DNA from: CAZMRF01 sp964568735
GTDB lineage: Bacteria; Acidobacteriota; Polarisedimenticolia; JACPZX01
DNA: 64,000 nt
NCBI GenBank assembly: GCA_964568735.1
Contig: CAZMRF010000011.1
Span: 31,911 to 95,910 of the forward strand
Direction: 5' to 3'
Shown here: positions 44,178 through 53,607 of the stretch, one piece after another
Numbering within the stretch: position 1 is the stretch's first letter
Layout: the number at the start of each line of letters is the position of its first letter
Notes under the pieces: model-generated
What the model saw: the letters and a program-made list of their open reading frames with translations, nothing else
Told to the model about the DNA's origin: nothing
The model's database searches: none
Made by a program: the position numbers and the translations under genes

Positions 44178-46696
44178 GCACCGGGATTCGAAGGCCCGGC
44201 GCGGGGGAGCTCGGCACGAGGCGCCTCGAGAGGCTCGTGGAGGCCGCGATCGTGATCGCGGTCGTCCTGATCGCAAGCGCATCGCCTTCGGTGGCGGAGG
44301 TCCTCGTGCTGGAGGGCTCCGCGATGAAGTACCTGGCCAACACGAGCGCCCCGGGGGGAATCAGCGGCATCTCGTGGACGGCCCCAGGGTTCAACGACGC
44401 GGCCTGGCCGGCAGGCGCCTACGGCGTCGGCTACGAGACGGCCATCGGAGCGGAGAACCTCATCACGACCGCCGTGGCGCCGCAGACCAACTCGGTCTAC
44501 ACGCGCACGTGGTTCTTCGTCTCGGATCCGAACGCGATTGCAACGCTCTTCTTCGGCGCGGATTGGGACGACGGCGTCATCGCCTGGATCAACGGCGTGG
44601 AGGTCTATCGCTCCGCGCAGATGCCCGCGGGGACTCCCACCTGGAACACGGCGGCGGCTCTCCACGAATCGAGCAACGGCGCCAGTCCCAACTACGGTTC
44701 CCTGGCGGAAATCACCGCGACCGGGGTCCCGGCGATCCATGCCGGATCGAACCTCCTCGCCGTGGGGGTCTGGAACGCGACGCTGCCCTCGACCGATCTC
44801 GTCCTCGTGCCGAGGCTCGAGACGGGGCTTCCACCCGATGTCACCCGCGGCCCCTATCTCCAGAACGCAACGCCCTCGAGCATCGTCATCCGCTGGCGCA
44901 CGGGCAGCCCCACGAGCAGCGAGGTGCGGTTCGGGGACGCCCCGGGGAGCCTCTTCTCCTCGGAGAGCCTCGCGGGCAGCAGGACCGAGCACGAGATCGA
45001 GCTGACGGGGCTGGAGCCGGACAGGGTCTATTTCTACTCTGTGGGCTTCCCGGGCCAGCTCCTCGCGGGGGGCGACTCGGGGCACCGGTTCCGCACGCCA
45101 CCCTTTCCGGGAACGCGGCGTCCCTCGCGGATCTGGGTCATCGGGGATGCGGGCACGGCGAATGCGAACCAGCAGGCCGTGCGCGACGCCTACTACAACG
45201 GACCCGCCGCGGGCCTTCCCACCGATCTTTGGCTCATGCTGGGCGACAATGCCTACCAGATCGGCAGCGACGCCGAGTACCAGGCGGGCGTCTTCAACAT
45301 GTACGCGGACCTGTTGAAGACATCGACGGTCTGGCCGACTTTCGGGAACCACGACGCGGGATCGGCGTCGTCATCCGGCGGTGGTACGGGCGTCTACTAC
45401 AACATCTTCACCCTTCCAGAGAGCGGCGAGGCGGGCGGGCTTCCCACCGGGACGGAGGCCTACTACTCCTTCGACTTCGCCAACATCCACTTCGTCTGCC
45501 TGAACTCGGAGGACGTGGATCGGATCACCGGCGGCATCGACCCCAACGGCCTGATGATGACCTGGCTCGAGCAGGATCTCATGGCGACCTCGCAGGACTG
45601 GGTCATCGCCTTCTGGCACACTCCTCCCTATTCGAAGGGCACGCACAATTCCGACAGCACCACGGACAGCGGCGGGCGGCATTTCGACGTGCGAGAGACC
45701 TTCCTTCCGGTCCTCGACGCGTGGGGAGTGGATCTCGTCCTGACGGGCCACAGCCACGTCTACGAGCGCTCGTTCCTGCTCGACGGCCACTACGGGGTTT
45801 CGAGCACGCTCACCGGCTCGATGATCCTCGACGGCGGCGACGGCCGCGTCGATGGCGACGGGGCCTACCAGAAGGCCACGGCGGGACCCGCTCCCCACGA
45901 GGGATCCGTCTACGTCGTGGCGGGAACCTCGGGACAGACCAGCGGTGGATTCCCGCCTCTGAACCATCCTGCCATGGTTGTCGGTCTCGACGTGCTGGGC
46001 TCCCTCGTCCTTGACGTCGAGGGAGACCGCCTCACCGCGGGCTTCCTCAACTCGACGGGACAGTGGCAGGACCATTTCACGCTGGTGAAGAACACAGGCG
46101 CGGCCCCCGCTGCCGACTTCATCGCCTCCCCGTTGAAGGGAGTGGCACCCCTGAGCGTCAGCTTCACGGATCTCTCGACGACGAACACGGCGGAGTGGTC
46201 GTGGGATCTCGACGGCGATGCGATCGAGGACAGCGTCGAGAGCGATCCCGTCCACGTCTACGCAGCACCGGGAACGTGGCCGGTCACCCTTACCGCCTCC
46301 AACGACGGGGGTTCGGATGTCGAAACGAAGGCGGGCTTCGTCTGCGCCGCCCCCTCGGCGCCACCGGCGACCTCCAATCTGCTCTTCGGCCCCGACTGGG
46401 CCACGCTCACCTGGAGCGCGGCCCCGGGCGCGGCGACATGGGACGTGGTCCGCGGGGATCTCTTCATGCTGAGGTTCGGCGGAGGGAGCTTCACCGCGTC
46501 CGTGGACGCCTGCCTGGCCGACAACACCTCGTCGCCCACCGCGAGCGACGCCTCCATCCCGCCGACCCTGGGAGCCTACTTCTACCTGGTCCGCTCGAAC
46601 GCCCCCTGCGACCTCGCGGGCACCTGGGACGCGGGAGGCGCGCAGGGAGGTCCGCGCGATCCGGGGATCGCGGCCGCCCCGGCGGGCTGTCCCTGA
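44174..46696 (+). CDS. Secreted purple acid phosphatase-like metallophosphoesterase with PKD domain
   Basis: 840 residues from a TTG, with GGGGGAG upstream and a TTGA overlap. A signal helix (about 22-41) precedes a beta-sandwich domain (about 42-215), then a fibronectin-type domain (about 218-310, PYLQNATPSSIVIRWR). The catalytic domain (about 318-640) has the metal-ligand motifs GDAG (Asp325), GDNAY, GNHD, WHTPPYS and GHSHVYER in order. A PKD domain (about 645-730) and a terminal domain with WDVVRGDL and FYLVRSNAPC follow. It should hydrolyse phosphate esters outside the cytoplasm. The C-terminal module resembles one I have seen at the ends of other secreted proteins in similar genomes. Confidence 0.92.
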   Translation: MSTGIRRPGAGELGTRRLERLVEAAIVIAVVLIASASPSVAEVLVLEGSAMKYLANTSAPGGISGISWTAPGFNDAAWPAGAYGVGYETAIGAENLITTAVAPQTNSVYTRTWFFVSDPNAIATLFFGADWDDGVIAWINGVEVYRSAQMPAGTPTWNTAAALHESSNGASPNYGSLAEITATGVPAIHAGSNLLAVGVWNATLPSTDLVLVPRLETGLPPDVTRGPYLQNATPSSIVIRWRTGSPTSSEVRFGDAPGSLFSSESLAGSRTEHEIELTGLEPDRVYFYSVGFPGQLLAGGDSGHRFRTPPFPGTRRPSRIWVIGDAGTANANQQAVRDAYYNGPAAGLPTDLWLMLGDNAYQIGSDAEYQAGVFNMYADLLKTSTVWPTFGNHDAGSASSSGGGTGVYYNIFTLPESGEAGGLPTGTEAYYSFDFANIHFVCLNSEDVDRITGGIDPNGLMMTWLEQDLMATSQDWVIAFWHTPPYSKGTHNSDSTTDSGGRHFDVRETFLPVLDAWGVDLVLTGHSHVYERSFLLDGHYGVSSTLTGSMILDGGDGRVDGDGAYQKATAGPAPHEGSVYVVAGTSGQTSGGFPPLNHPAMVVGLDVLGSLVLDVEGDRLTAGFLNSTGQWQDHFTLVKNTGAAPAADFIASPLKGVAPLSVSFTDLSTTNTAEWSWDLDGDAIEDSVESDPVHVYAAPGTWPVTLTASNDGGSDVETKAGFVCAAPSAPPATSNLLFGPDWATLTWSAAPGAATWDVVRGDLFMLRFGGGSFTASVDACLADNTSSPTASDASIPPTLGAYFYLVRSNAPCDLAGTWDAGGAQGGPRDPGIAAAPAGCP

Positions 46697-46837
46697 GATC
46701 GGCCTGACCCCTACCCCAGGCCCCGGTGTCACGCTCTTCCGGCGAGGCAGGCTTGCGCCGATCATGGCTCGGCGGGGCAGAGCGCGGAGGAGCGCTTTGG
46801 TAGAATGTCCGTCCCTTTCGTCCTGGGAGGAGAGCAC

Positions 46838-49021
46838 ATGAGAAACCCGTCCCCGCGGGCCTGCCGCCTCGGGGCATGCATATCCCTGGTTCTCCTGATC
46901 GCGACTCTGACGGGCGCCCCGGCGCGGGCGGCCACCGCGCCCTCGAAGCGCAAGGCGTCAGGAACCGCCGCGACGCAGCTCTCGAATCTCGAGGATCGGA
47001 TCGAAGTCATCGCCACGCGGATCCCCGAGCCGCCCGACGACGTCCCCGCGGGGATCGAGGTCTTCACGGGCGAGGAGCTGCGGCGGCGGGGGGTCACGGA
47101 TCTAGCGGGTGCGCTGGCTCTGGCGGCCGGCGTGGACATCGCCCCGGGGGGCGACAGCGGACCAGCCTCCTCGGTGCCGGAGATCTGGGGCCTCCGCGAG
47201 TTCGATGCCTTCCTCCTGGTCGTGGACAATGTCCCCTGGGGCGGTGCCTTCAACCCCTCTGTCGCGACGCTCAGCATGCGCGACGTCGAGCGGGTGGAGG
47301 TCCTGCGCGGTCCCGCACCGGTGACTTTTGGCGCGACCTCCTTCGCCGGCGTGATCCACGTCGTCCACTCGCAGGCCGCAGCGGACAGCACATACGCGGG
47401 GGCGCGGGGCGGGAGCTTCGGCAGCGGAGGCGCCTCTGTGGATCTGCCCCTGACGTCGGGCGAAAGCTGGGAGTCCCGGCTCAGTCTCGATGCCGACCGG
47501 CAGGGCTACTCCGATGACCGGACGGCCTATGACCGCGGCCACGCGCTCTGGAGGGCGGCACGGAGCGCCGCGGAGGGCAGCCTCTGGTTCACCGTCGACG
47601 GCGCCTGGCTCGACCAGGATCCTGCGAGCCCCCATCCGAGGGAAGCCGAGGATCTCTCGGGGAAGGTTCCGCTCGATGCAAACCACAATCCCGAGGGGGC
47701 CTATCTGAAAGACCTCATGTTCACCGCTGCCTTCGGGGCCGATCGCCCGGTGGGCGCCGCGCGCTGGGGCCTTCTGGCCTCGATCTCCCACACCGACCAG
47801 GAGAACTTCCGGGGATTCATCGACGACGTTGCGGCCGGAGGCGCGACGGGAATCGTGCCCGCCCGGGGTATCTACGAGGAGGTCGACATCTTCGATCTCT
47901 ACCTCGACACGCACTTCTCCTGGAGCCCCTGGGCGACAGTCCGCCTCGTCACGGGCGCGGATTTCCTCCACGGGGACGCGAGCGCGGAGGGAGCCGACTT
48001 CGACTACGACGTTCGCCTGGACGGCTCCCCGGCGACCCATGTGAGCAAGCCGTCCGATCTCCCGATCCATATCGACGATCGCCGGGAGTTCCTGGGAGGG
48101 TACCTGCTCTCGGAGTGGACGCCGGTGCCGAAGGTGCGCTTCTCGGGAGGGCTGCGGTTGAACTACACCTTCGAGGAGCGTGAAGGGAAGGACGAGGCCG
48201 ACCCCAACGCCCCCCCCGGCGGTGAGGAGGGAGCGAGACACTCCGAATTCCGCCCCGGCGGGAGCGTCGGTGTGCTCTTCATGCCCCGCGAGCGGGAGAC
48301 AGGGTACCTCCGGTTCTTCGTGAACTACCGCGACACCTACAAGCCGGCAGCGGTCGATCTGGGGATCGGCGAGGAAGCGGCAGGAGGGGGGGGTGAGGAG
48401 GAGCTCCTCGACCCGGAGACTTCGCGCAGCGTCGACGGCGGCGTCAAGTACCTGGGGTGGGAGCGGAGGCTCTCCCTCGAAGCCGATATCTTCTGGATGG
48501 ACTTCAGAAACCTCGTGACATCGACGACCGTCAACGGGCTTCCCGAGCTCATCAACGCCGGGAACGAGAGATTTCGAGGAATTGACACGGCGCTCGACGT
48601 GCGGCTCCCTGGGAGCATGAGCGCCCGGGCCACGTACAGCTACCACGACGCGACCTTCGAGGACTTCGTGCAGGAGTTCGGGGGCGTCCCGACACAGCTC
48701 GCGGGCAACCGCCTCGAGATGTCGGCGCGTCACCTGGTCTCAGGCGGGATTGTCTACGCGCCCGAGCGGGGCTTCACTGCAGGGGTGGAGGCCAGGTACG
48801 TCGGCAGCCGCTACCTCAACAAGCGCAACACGGCGCCCGCCGGCGGCTTCACGACGCTCGGCGCCGGAATAGGCTACAGGTTCGATCGGTGGGAGATCCG
48901 GGCCGACGGCCGCAACCTCACCGACGAGCGCGATCCGATCGCCGAGAGCGAGCTCGGTGACGCGCAGTACTACCTCCAGCCGGCCCGTCGCATCGACGTG
49001 AGCGCCGCGGTGAGGTTCTGA
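46838..49021 (+). CDS. TonB-dependent outer-membrane receptor
   Basis: 727 residues from the ATG at 46838, eight bases after GGGAGGAG; the frame opens earlier but without a ribosome site. A signal peptide (about 1-31) is followed by the TonB box/plug (about 50-170: IEVIATRIPEPP, GVTDLAGALALAAGVDI, RVEVLRGPAPVTFGATSFAGVIHV), then the 22-strand barrel to a final aromatic residue in DVSAAVRF. Import of a metal chelate, vitamin or oligosaccharide is expected. The ABC genes that follow at once lack a periplasmic binding protein, so they do not prove the substrate. Confidence 0.93.
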   Translation: MRNPSPRACRLGACISLVLLIATLTGAPARAATAPSKRKASGTAATQLSNLEDRIEVIATRIPEPPDDVPAGIEVFTGEELRRRGVTDLAGALALAAGVDIAPGGDSGPASSVPEIWGLREFDAFLLVVDNVPWGGAFNPSVATLSMRDVERVEVLRGPAPVTFGATSFAGVIHVVHSQAAADSTYAGARGGSFGSGGASVDLPLTSGESWESRLSLDADRQGYSDDRTAYDRGHALWRAARSAAEGSLWFTVDGAWLDQDPASPHPREAEDLSGKVPLDANHNPEGAYLKDLMFTAAFGADRPVGAARWGLLASISHTDQENFRGFIDDVAAGGATGIVPARGIYEEVDIFDLYLDTHFSWSPWATVRLVTGADFLHGDASAEGADFDYDVRLDGSPATHVSKPSDLPIHIDDRREFLGGYLLSEWTPVPKVRFSGGLRLNYTFEEREGKDEADPNAPPGGEEGARHSEFRPGGSVGVLFMPRERETGYLRFFVNYRDTYKPAAVDLGIGEEAAGGGGEEELLDPETSRSVDGGVKYLGWERRLSLEADIFWMDFRNLVTSTTVNGLPELINAGNERFRGIDTALDVRLPGSMSARATYSYHDATFEDFVQEFGGVPTQLAGNRLEMSARHLVSGGIVYAPERGFTAGVEARYVGSRYLNKRNTAPAGGFTTLGAGIGYRFDRWEIRADGRNLTDERDPIAESELGDAQYYLQPARRIDVSAAVRF

Positions 49022-49048
49022 CAGGCGGCGCCTTCCCGCGGAGCCACC

Positions 49049-49816
49049 ATGGACCTCGCCCTCCAGACGAACGGCCTCCGGCGCACCTTCGGCGATCTCG
49101 TCGCCGTCGCGGGCATCGATCTGGTCGTCCCGCGCGGGTGCCTCTACGGATTCCTCGGTCCCAACGGGGCCGGCAAGTCCACGACCCTCAATTGCCTGAC
49201 CGGCCTTCTCGGGCCCACGGCGGGATCGATCCGCATCCTCGGGATCGACCCGGCGGCGGATCCCGTGGCCGTGAAGAAGCGGATCGGGGTCGTCCCGGAG
49301 CACCTCGCCCTCTTCGAGCGGCTGACGGGGAAGGAGACGCTCAGGTTCATCGGACGGGTCCACGGGCTGGATCAGGCGACGCTCGAGCGGCGCTCCAGTG
49401 ACCTGTTGAAGTTCATGGCCCTCGAGGACTCCGCCGACGCGCTGGTGACCGACTACTCCCACGGGATGCGCAAGAAGATCGCGCTGGCCGCCGCGCTCCT
49501 GCCCGCGCCGGCCCTCCTCTTCCTCGACGAGCCCTTCGAGGGGATCGACGCGATTGCCTCACGCCAGATCAAGGACCTCCTCGTGAGGTTCGTGAAGGGC
49601 GGAGGGACGATCTTCCTGACCTCTCACATCCTGGAGATCGTGGACAAGCTCGCGACGCACGTCGGCGTGATCCGTTCGGGCGAGCTGATCGCCCAGGGCT
49701 CGCTCGAAGAGCTCCGGCAGGGCGATCGGCACGGGCAGACTCTCGAGGAGATCTTCCTCGGCCTGGTGGGTGCCTCGCCGACCGAGGGCGGCACCCTCGA
49801 GTGGCTCGCGTCGTGA
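49049..49816 (+). CDS. ABC transporter ATP-binding protein
   Basis: 255 residues. Walker A GPNGAGKST (about 37-45), Q-loop region, signature YSHGMRKK (about 135), Walker B LLFLDEPFEGID (about 155-166) and H-loop TSHIL are all present. This is the two-gene exporter or ABC-2 type that pairs with a large permease. It starts 27 bp after the TonB receptor and overlaps the permease gene. Probably forms an exporter or a lipid/peptide-moving complex. Confidence 0.93.
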   Translation: MDLALQTNGLRRTFGDLVAVAGIDLVVPRGCLYGFLGPNGAGKSTTLNCLTGLLGPTAGSIRILGIDPAADPVAVKKRIGVVPEHLALFERLTGKETLRFIGRVHGLDQATLERRSSDLLKFMALEDSADALVTDYSHGMRKKIALAAALLPAPALLFLDEPFEGIDAIASRQIKDLLVRFVKGGGTIFLTSHILEIVDKLATHVGVIRSGELIAQGSLEELRQGDRHGQTLEEIFLGLVGASPTEGGTLEWLAS

Positions 49817-51579
49817 TCCGGCTCATCCTCCTCTTCGCCTGGCTGAGCTGGAGGGAGACGATCAGCTATTTCCGCTGGCGCCGCCGCACGGACGCGGCCG
49901 AGAGGTTTTCCCGGCTCCTGGCCGTCCTCGTTCCGGCTTTCCTCGGAGTGCTCCTCCTCGGAGCCGTCGTCGTCCTGGGCGCCCTCGCCTGGCGCGGTGG
50001 GTACGAAATCGGTGCGGGTACCTCTCTGGCGGCGAAGATCCTGCCCGTCGTCAAGGGCGTCGTGCTGATTTCGCTGCTGGCGATCGTGATCCTCGTCCCC
50101 ATCGGCGCCACCCGGCAGGGCGCCGCGGCCGGCTCGGCCCGCTTCACCCTCCTGCCGATCCCCCGGCGCCGGCTCCACCTGATCGAGGTCCTGGCGGGTA
50201 TCGGGAACCCGATGGTCATTCTACTCATCGCCGCGCTGCTGGCTTTCGGTGTGGGCGTGATATCGGCGGGAGCGGCGCTTGAGGGCGCAGCAGCGCTGAT
50301 CGCGGGACTCCTCCTGGCCTTCCTCGCCCTATCCTTCGCTGCCCTTTCCGGCTTTGTCATCCAGTGGGTCTTTCGGGATCGCGGCCGCGGGGAGCTGATG
50401 CTGCTTCTCCTCATGCTGTTCCCGCTGACGCTTTCCGGGATAGCCCCCTTCCTCGAGAACGTCGAGCAGGAGGTCAAGGCCCGGAATGCCGCCGTCAAGG
50501 AAGCGGCTCATGCCCAGGGCGCTGGCAGCGACACGGAGGCAGGGGCCCGCGCAGCGGGCGAGGTGGCAGGCGTCGAGCACGAGCTGGAGCCCTTCCGCGC
50601 CTGGAAGCTGCTCGTTCCTTCCGAGGCGTACGCGATGGCGGTGGCCGGCGGGTTGGACGGGAGCGCGCTGAAGGCTGCCGCGGGCCTCGCCGCGCTCCTG
50701 GGGCAGGGGGGCCTCCTCCTCGGCCTCTCGGCGCGGGTGCATGGAATCCTCTTGTCGGAGCCCGCGGCAGGGCGCCGGCGGAGGGTCTCAACGAGGGACC
50801 GTGCGCTTCCATCCATCCCGGGCCTCTCGCCCGCGGCCGCCGCCGTGGCGGAAGTGCAGGCTCGCACGGCACTGCGCACGGTGAGAGGCAAGCTCGCGGT
50901 CTTCTTCGGCGGAGGGATCATCCTCGTGCAGGGGGTGACCTACAGGAGCATCCCCGAAGCGGAGCTCAGCTTCGTGAGCTTCCTCGCCGACGGCGCTTCC
51001 CTCGCTGCGATGGCGTGCCTCCTCGCGCTGCTCTTTCTCCAGGCGGTCATGTACAACCAGTTCGCGTCGGACGGGAGCGGGCTCGCGATGCAGTACCTGG
51101 CTCCCATCTCGGACCGGGAGATCATCCTGGGCAAGGCCGTGGGCATCGGCATTCTCCTGAGCGTCGCCATGATCCCCTGCATCCTCGCGGCGGCCGTTCT
51201 CACGCCCGGCGGCTCCCTCCTCCGCTGGGCGGCCGTCCCGCTCGTCGTCCTCTCCACCTACGTCCTCACCGTGCCCTTCGGCGCCTTCCTCTCGATGTTC
51301 TTTCCGAAGACGGCCGACCTCGGCAAGATCAGCTACGCGGGCAACGCCCACGGCTTCGCGGGCCTGGCGGGGTTCGTCGGAACCGCCATCGCGGCGGTGC
51401 CGCCCGTGGTCATCAACACCATGGTCGGGGGCGCCATGAGGAGGCCCGCCCTCGCGCTGGCTCTCATCATGGCGTGGACTCTCCTCTGCGGGCTCGTGGC
51501 GTGGCCGCTCCTTGCGTGGGTCTCGTCGCTGGCGGACGAGAGGCGCGAGAATCTCCTCCTCGTCGCCCGAGGCCGCTGA
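49801..51579 (+). CDS. ABC-type permease (ABC-2-like) with a large soluble loop
   Basis: 592 residues from GTG 49801, or 588 from GTG 49813 which overlaps the ATPase stop (GTGA). Twelve or so membrane segments occur in two clusters, about 40-200 and 310-580, with a charged region of about 70 residues between them (ENVEQEVKARNAAVKEA) predicted outside the membrane. The pattern fits permeases that partner the upstream ATPase. The substrate is unknown; the neighbouring TonB receptor hints at, but does not establish, a shared transport function. Confidence 0.85.
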   Translation: MARVVIRLILLFAWLSWRETISYFRWRRRTDAAERFSRLLAVLVPAFLGVLLLGAVVVLGALAWRGGYEIGAGTSLAAKILPVVKGVVLISLLAIVILVPIGATRQGAAAGSARFTLLPIPRRRLHLIEVLAGIGNPMVILLIAALLAFGVGVISAGAALEGAAALIAGLLLAFLALSFAALSGFVIQWVFRDRGRGELMLLLLMLFPLTLSGIAPFLENVEQEVKARNAAVKEAAHAQGAGSDTEAGARAAGEVAGVEHELEPFRAWKLLVPSEAYAMAVAGGLDGSALKAAAGLAALLGQGGLLLGLSARVHGILLSEPAAGRRRRVSTRDRALPSIPGLSPAAAAVAEVQARTALRTVRGKLAVFFGGGIILVQGVTYRSIPEAELSFVSFLADGASLAAMACLLALLFLQAVMYNQFASDGSGLAMQYLAPISDREIILGKAVGIGILLSVAMIPCILAAAVLTPGGSLLRWAAVPLVVLSTYVLTVPFGAFLSMFFPKTADLGKISYAGNAHGFAGLAGFVGTAIAAVPPVVINTMVGGAMRRPALALALIMAWTLLCGLVAWPLLAWVSSLADERRENLLLVARGR

Positions 51580-51612
51580 CCCCGTCCGCAGAGCGGGCGA
51601 AATGCTCGTCCA

Positions 51613-51640
51613 TTGACTTACTCAGTCATTGGCGTATACT
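51613..51640 (+). promoter_or_regulatory. Promoter with operator-like inverted repeat for the BrnT pair
   Basis: TTGACT (51613-51618) and TATACT (51635-51640) are 16 bp apart, a strong sigma-70 promoter. Inside it TGACT-N5-AGTCA (51614-51628) is a perfect inverted repeat, a likely site for autorepression by the antitoxin. The predicted transcript start is about five bases before the ATG at 51652, so the toxin mRNA is nearly leaderless. Confidence 0.65.
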
Positions 51641-51651
51641 CATGGTGTGCC

Positions 51652-51957
51652 ATGCGATTCGAATGGGATCCCGCGAAGGACGAGGCCAACCGGAAAAAGC
51701 ACGGTCTGTCCCTCGAGGAGGCGGCCGGGCTATTCAAGAGCGGTAACCATTACCTCGAGATCTACGACGAAGAACACTCCGACAAAGAGGATCGCTACAT
51801 CGCAGTTGGGCGGATAAAGCGAGGAATGATCGTCGTGGCGTACACGGAACGTGACGACGACGTGCTGCGTCTCTTGAGCGCGCGCTTGGCCACAAAAAGT
51901 GAGCGAGGCCGATTCGAGGCACATATGAGAGGCAAATATGAAAGACGAGATTCGTGA
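51652..51957 (+). CDS. brnT: BrnT family toxin
   Basis: 101 residues from the ATG at 51652, giving the family start MRFEWDPAKDEANRKKHG. The conserved pattern continues with LSLEEAAGLF, EDRYIAVGRI and a final SARLATKSERGRFE. BrnT is a RelE-fold ribonuclease of type II toxin-antitoxin systems. Its coding end overlaps the start of an XRE-type regulator in place of the usual BrnA ribbon-helix-helix protein. Expression is from a promoter with an internal palindrome. Confidence 0.9.
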   Translation: MRFEWDPAKDEANRKKHGLSLEEAAGLFKSGNHYLEIYDEEHSDKEDRYIAVGRIKRGMIVVAYTERDDDVLRLLSARLATKSERGRFEAHMRGKYERRDS

Positions 51958-52231
51958 GCTGACAGAAGAGGACTTTGCGAAAGCCATCCCTCGGAAGCAG
52001 CGGGAGCGGCTTCTGCGTGGGCGAATCGTCGGAGGGGAGGATGTCATCGCCCTCCGGCGATTCGTCGGGCTGACCCAGGAGCAGTTCGCCCAGGCTCTGG
52101 GGATCAGCGTTCACACGCTGCGGAACTGGGAGCAAGGCCGACGGAGTCCGGAAGGCCCTGCATTGGCCCTGCTGCGAATCGCCGCGCGACACCCGCGCGT
52201 GTTGCGAGAGAACCTGGCGGTCTCAGCCTAG
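51938..52231 (+). CDS. XRE-family helix-turn-helix antitoxin
   Basis: 97 residues, overlapping the toxin gene by 20 bp. The N-terminal 35 residues (LTEEDFAKAIPRKQRERLLRG-type, charged) probably neutralise the toxin. The HTH (about 35-90) has ALRRFVGLTQEQFAQALGIS and VHTLRNWEQGRRSPEG, the form seen in NadS/MqsA-like antitoxins. Expected to bind the TGACT-N5-AGTCA palindrome upstream. Confidence 0.88.
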   Translation: MKDEIRELTEEDFAKAIPRKQRERLLRGRIVGGEDVIALRRFVGLTQEQFAQALGISVHTLRNWEQGRRSPEGPALALLRIAARHPRVLRENLAVSA

Positions 52232-52265
52232 CTTGGCCCGAGAGGTAGCGCGCCGTAGTCGACTC

Positions 52266-53534
52266 TCAGTGCGTCGAGGCCAGGGCCGCAGATACCCGCT
52301 GGACGCTGAGCGTCACGACGAAGGTGCCGGTGCCGTCGGGCTCGATTGCGATCGATCCCTCCCACCGGCTTCCGTCAGCCGCGGAGTAGGCCCATGCGTC
52401 GAGGGCGCGATCCCGCTTCGAGGCCGAGCCCCCGGCGGAGGATCCCGCGGCCAGGGACTTGGCGTCGCGGGAGGCAGCAGGCGCGTCCACGTCGGCACGG
52501 GACCAGCCCTTCAGTGCAGCGATCTTCTCGGTGACATAGGCCTGCAGGTCCGCGAGCTTCATGTCCGTGCGGACCCGGAAGCTCCGCTCCCAGCGATCGC
52601 GGTCCCCGGCGCTGGCCACCACGGTCACTTCGGCGCCCGGCGGCGGGGCGATGTGCGGGAGTCGCATGTCGGCGAGCGCGGCGCGCGCGAACTTCGACTC
52701 GGGATCCCAGTCGTACTCGAGGTGGAGGGCCAGCTCCTTCGCCCGGACCTCACCCTTGAGCTTCGAGACGAGGTGCAGCGCCGCGTCGATCCCCGACGAG
52801 AGGCCCGCGGAGGTGATCACCTTCCCGTTGTCCACGAAGCGCTGATCGGTGACGACCTCGGTCTTCGGGGCGAACTCCCGAAGCTCGTTGATGAGCCCGT
52901 AGAAGGTCGTCGCCTTCTTTCCGTCGAGCAGGCCTGCCTTCGCGAGGATGAAGGCGCCGTTGCAGACCGACATGACGTAGTCGGCCTTCGCGGCCTTCTC
53001 CTGGAGCCAGGAGATCACGCGCGGATTCCCGTAGGCCTGCTCGGCGTTGCCGCCGGGCACGACGATGATATCGGGCTCCGGGGCCGTCTCGAAGCTGAAC
53101 TTCGGGTTGACGCTCATCCCCATGGCGGTCGTGATCGTCTTTCCCGTCTCGGAGACCGTGAAGACATCGAGGCCGCGGACCTGGCCGAGGACCTCGTAGG
53201 GGCCGGTGTAGTCGATGATCTGGACACCTTCGAAGATCAGGATGGCGACGTTCTTTATCTCGTCCCTTTTGATGAGCTGCATCCCGCAGACCGGGCAGGC
53301 GCCGGCCTCGTTGTAGACCTTGTCGTCGTGCGCCGGGTCGCAGGGTGGGCAGACCCATTCCGCTGCGGCCGCGGGAGCCGGTGCTCCCGCCAGTGCGAAA
53401 GCCAGGCCCAAGGCTGCCAGCCCGGCAAGGTAGACAAGTACCTGGGGTATGCGCGGGCGTTGATCAGGCCGTCCAGTCCGGCCAACTGCGAGGCGGATAC
53501 GGCCCGACTTCGACTTCGAGGCGGGTGATCTCAT
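52266..53534 (-). CDS. Exported DJ-1/PfpI family protein with metal-binding N-terminal motif
   Basis: 422 residues from the ATG at 53534, seven bases after AGGAGGG. A long N-region and hydrophobic segment (about 29-56) form a signal or anchor. A short zinc/heavy-metal motif (CPPC near 62 and CPVCGMQL near 80) precedes the PfpI domain (about 90-285), with PDIIVVPGG and the nucleophile elbow VCNGAFILAKAGLL. The remaining C-terminal region (about 300-422) is a separate alpha/beta domain. The neighbour upstream is a GlxA-type regulator with the same PfpI domain. Probably an exported glyoxalase- or amidase-like enzyme; the substrate is unknown. Confidence 0.85.
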   Translation of the reverse strand: MRSPASKSKSGRIRLAVGRTGRPDQRPRIPQVLVYLAGLAALGLAFALAGAPAPAAAAEWVCPPCDPAHDDKVYNEAGACPVCGMQLIKRDEIKNVAILIFEGVQIIDYTGPYEVLGQVRGLDVFTVSETGKTITTAMGMSVNPKFSFETAPEPDIIVVPGGNAEQAYGNPRVISWLQEKAAKADYVMSVCNGAFILAKAGLLDGKKATTFYGLINELREFAPKTEVVTDQRFVDNGKVITSAGLSSGIDAALHLVSKLKGEVRAKELALHLEYDWDPESKFARAALADMRLPHIAPPPGAEVTVVASAGDRDRWERSFRVRTDMKLADLQAYVTEKIAALKGWSRADVDAPAASRDAKSLAAGSSAGGSASKRDRALDAWAYSAADGSRWEGSIAIEPDGTGTFVVTLSVQRVSAALASTH

Positions 53535-53607
53535 TGTGCGGCCCTCCTGCTTTCCCGGATTCGCCGGGACGAGCATCCGAGTAGGAACGACCTGGAAGCG
53601 GGAACAT

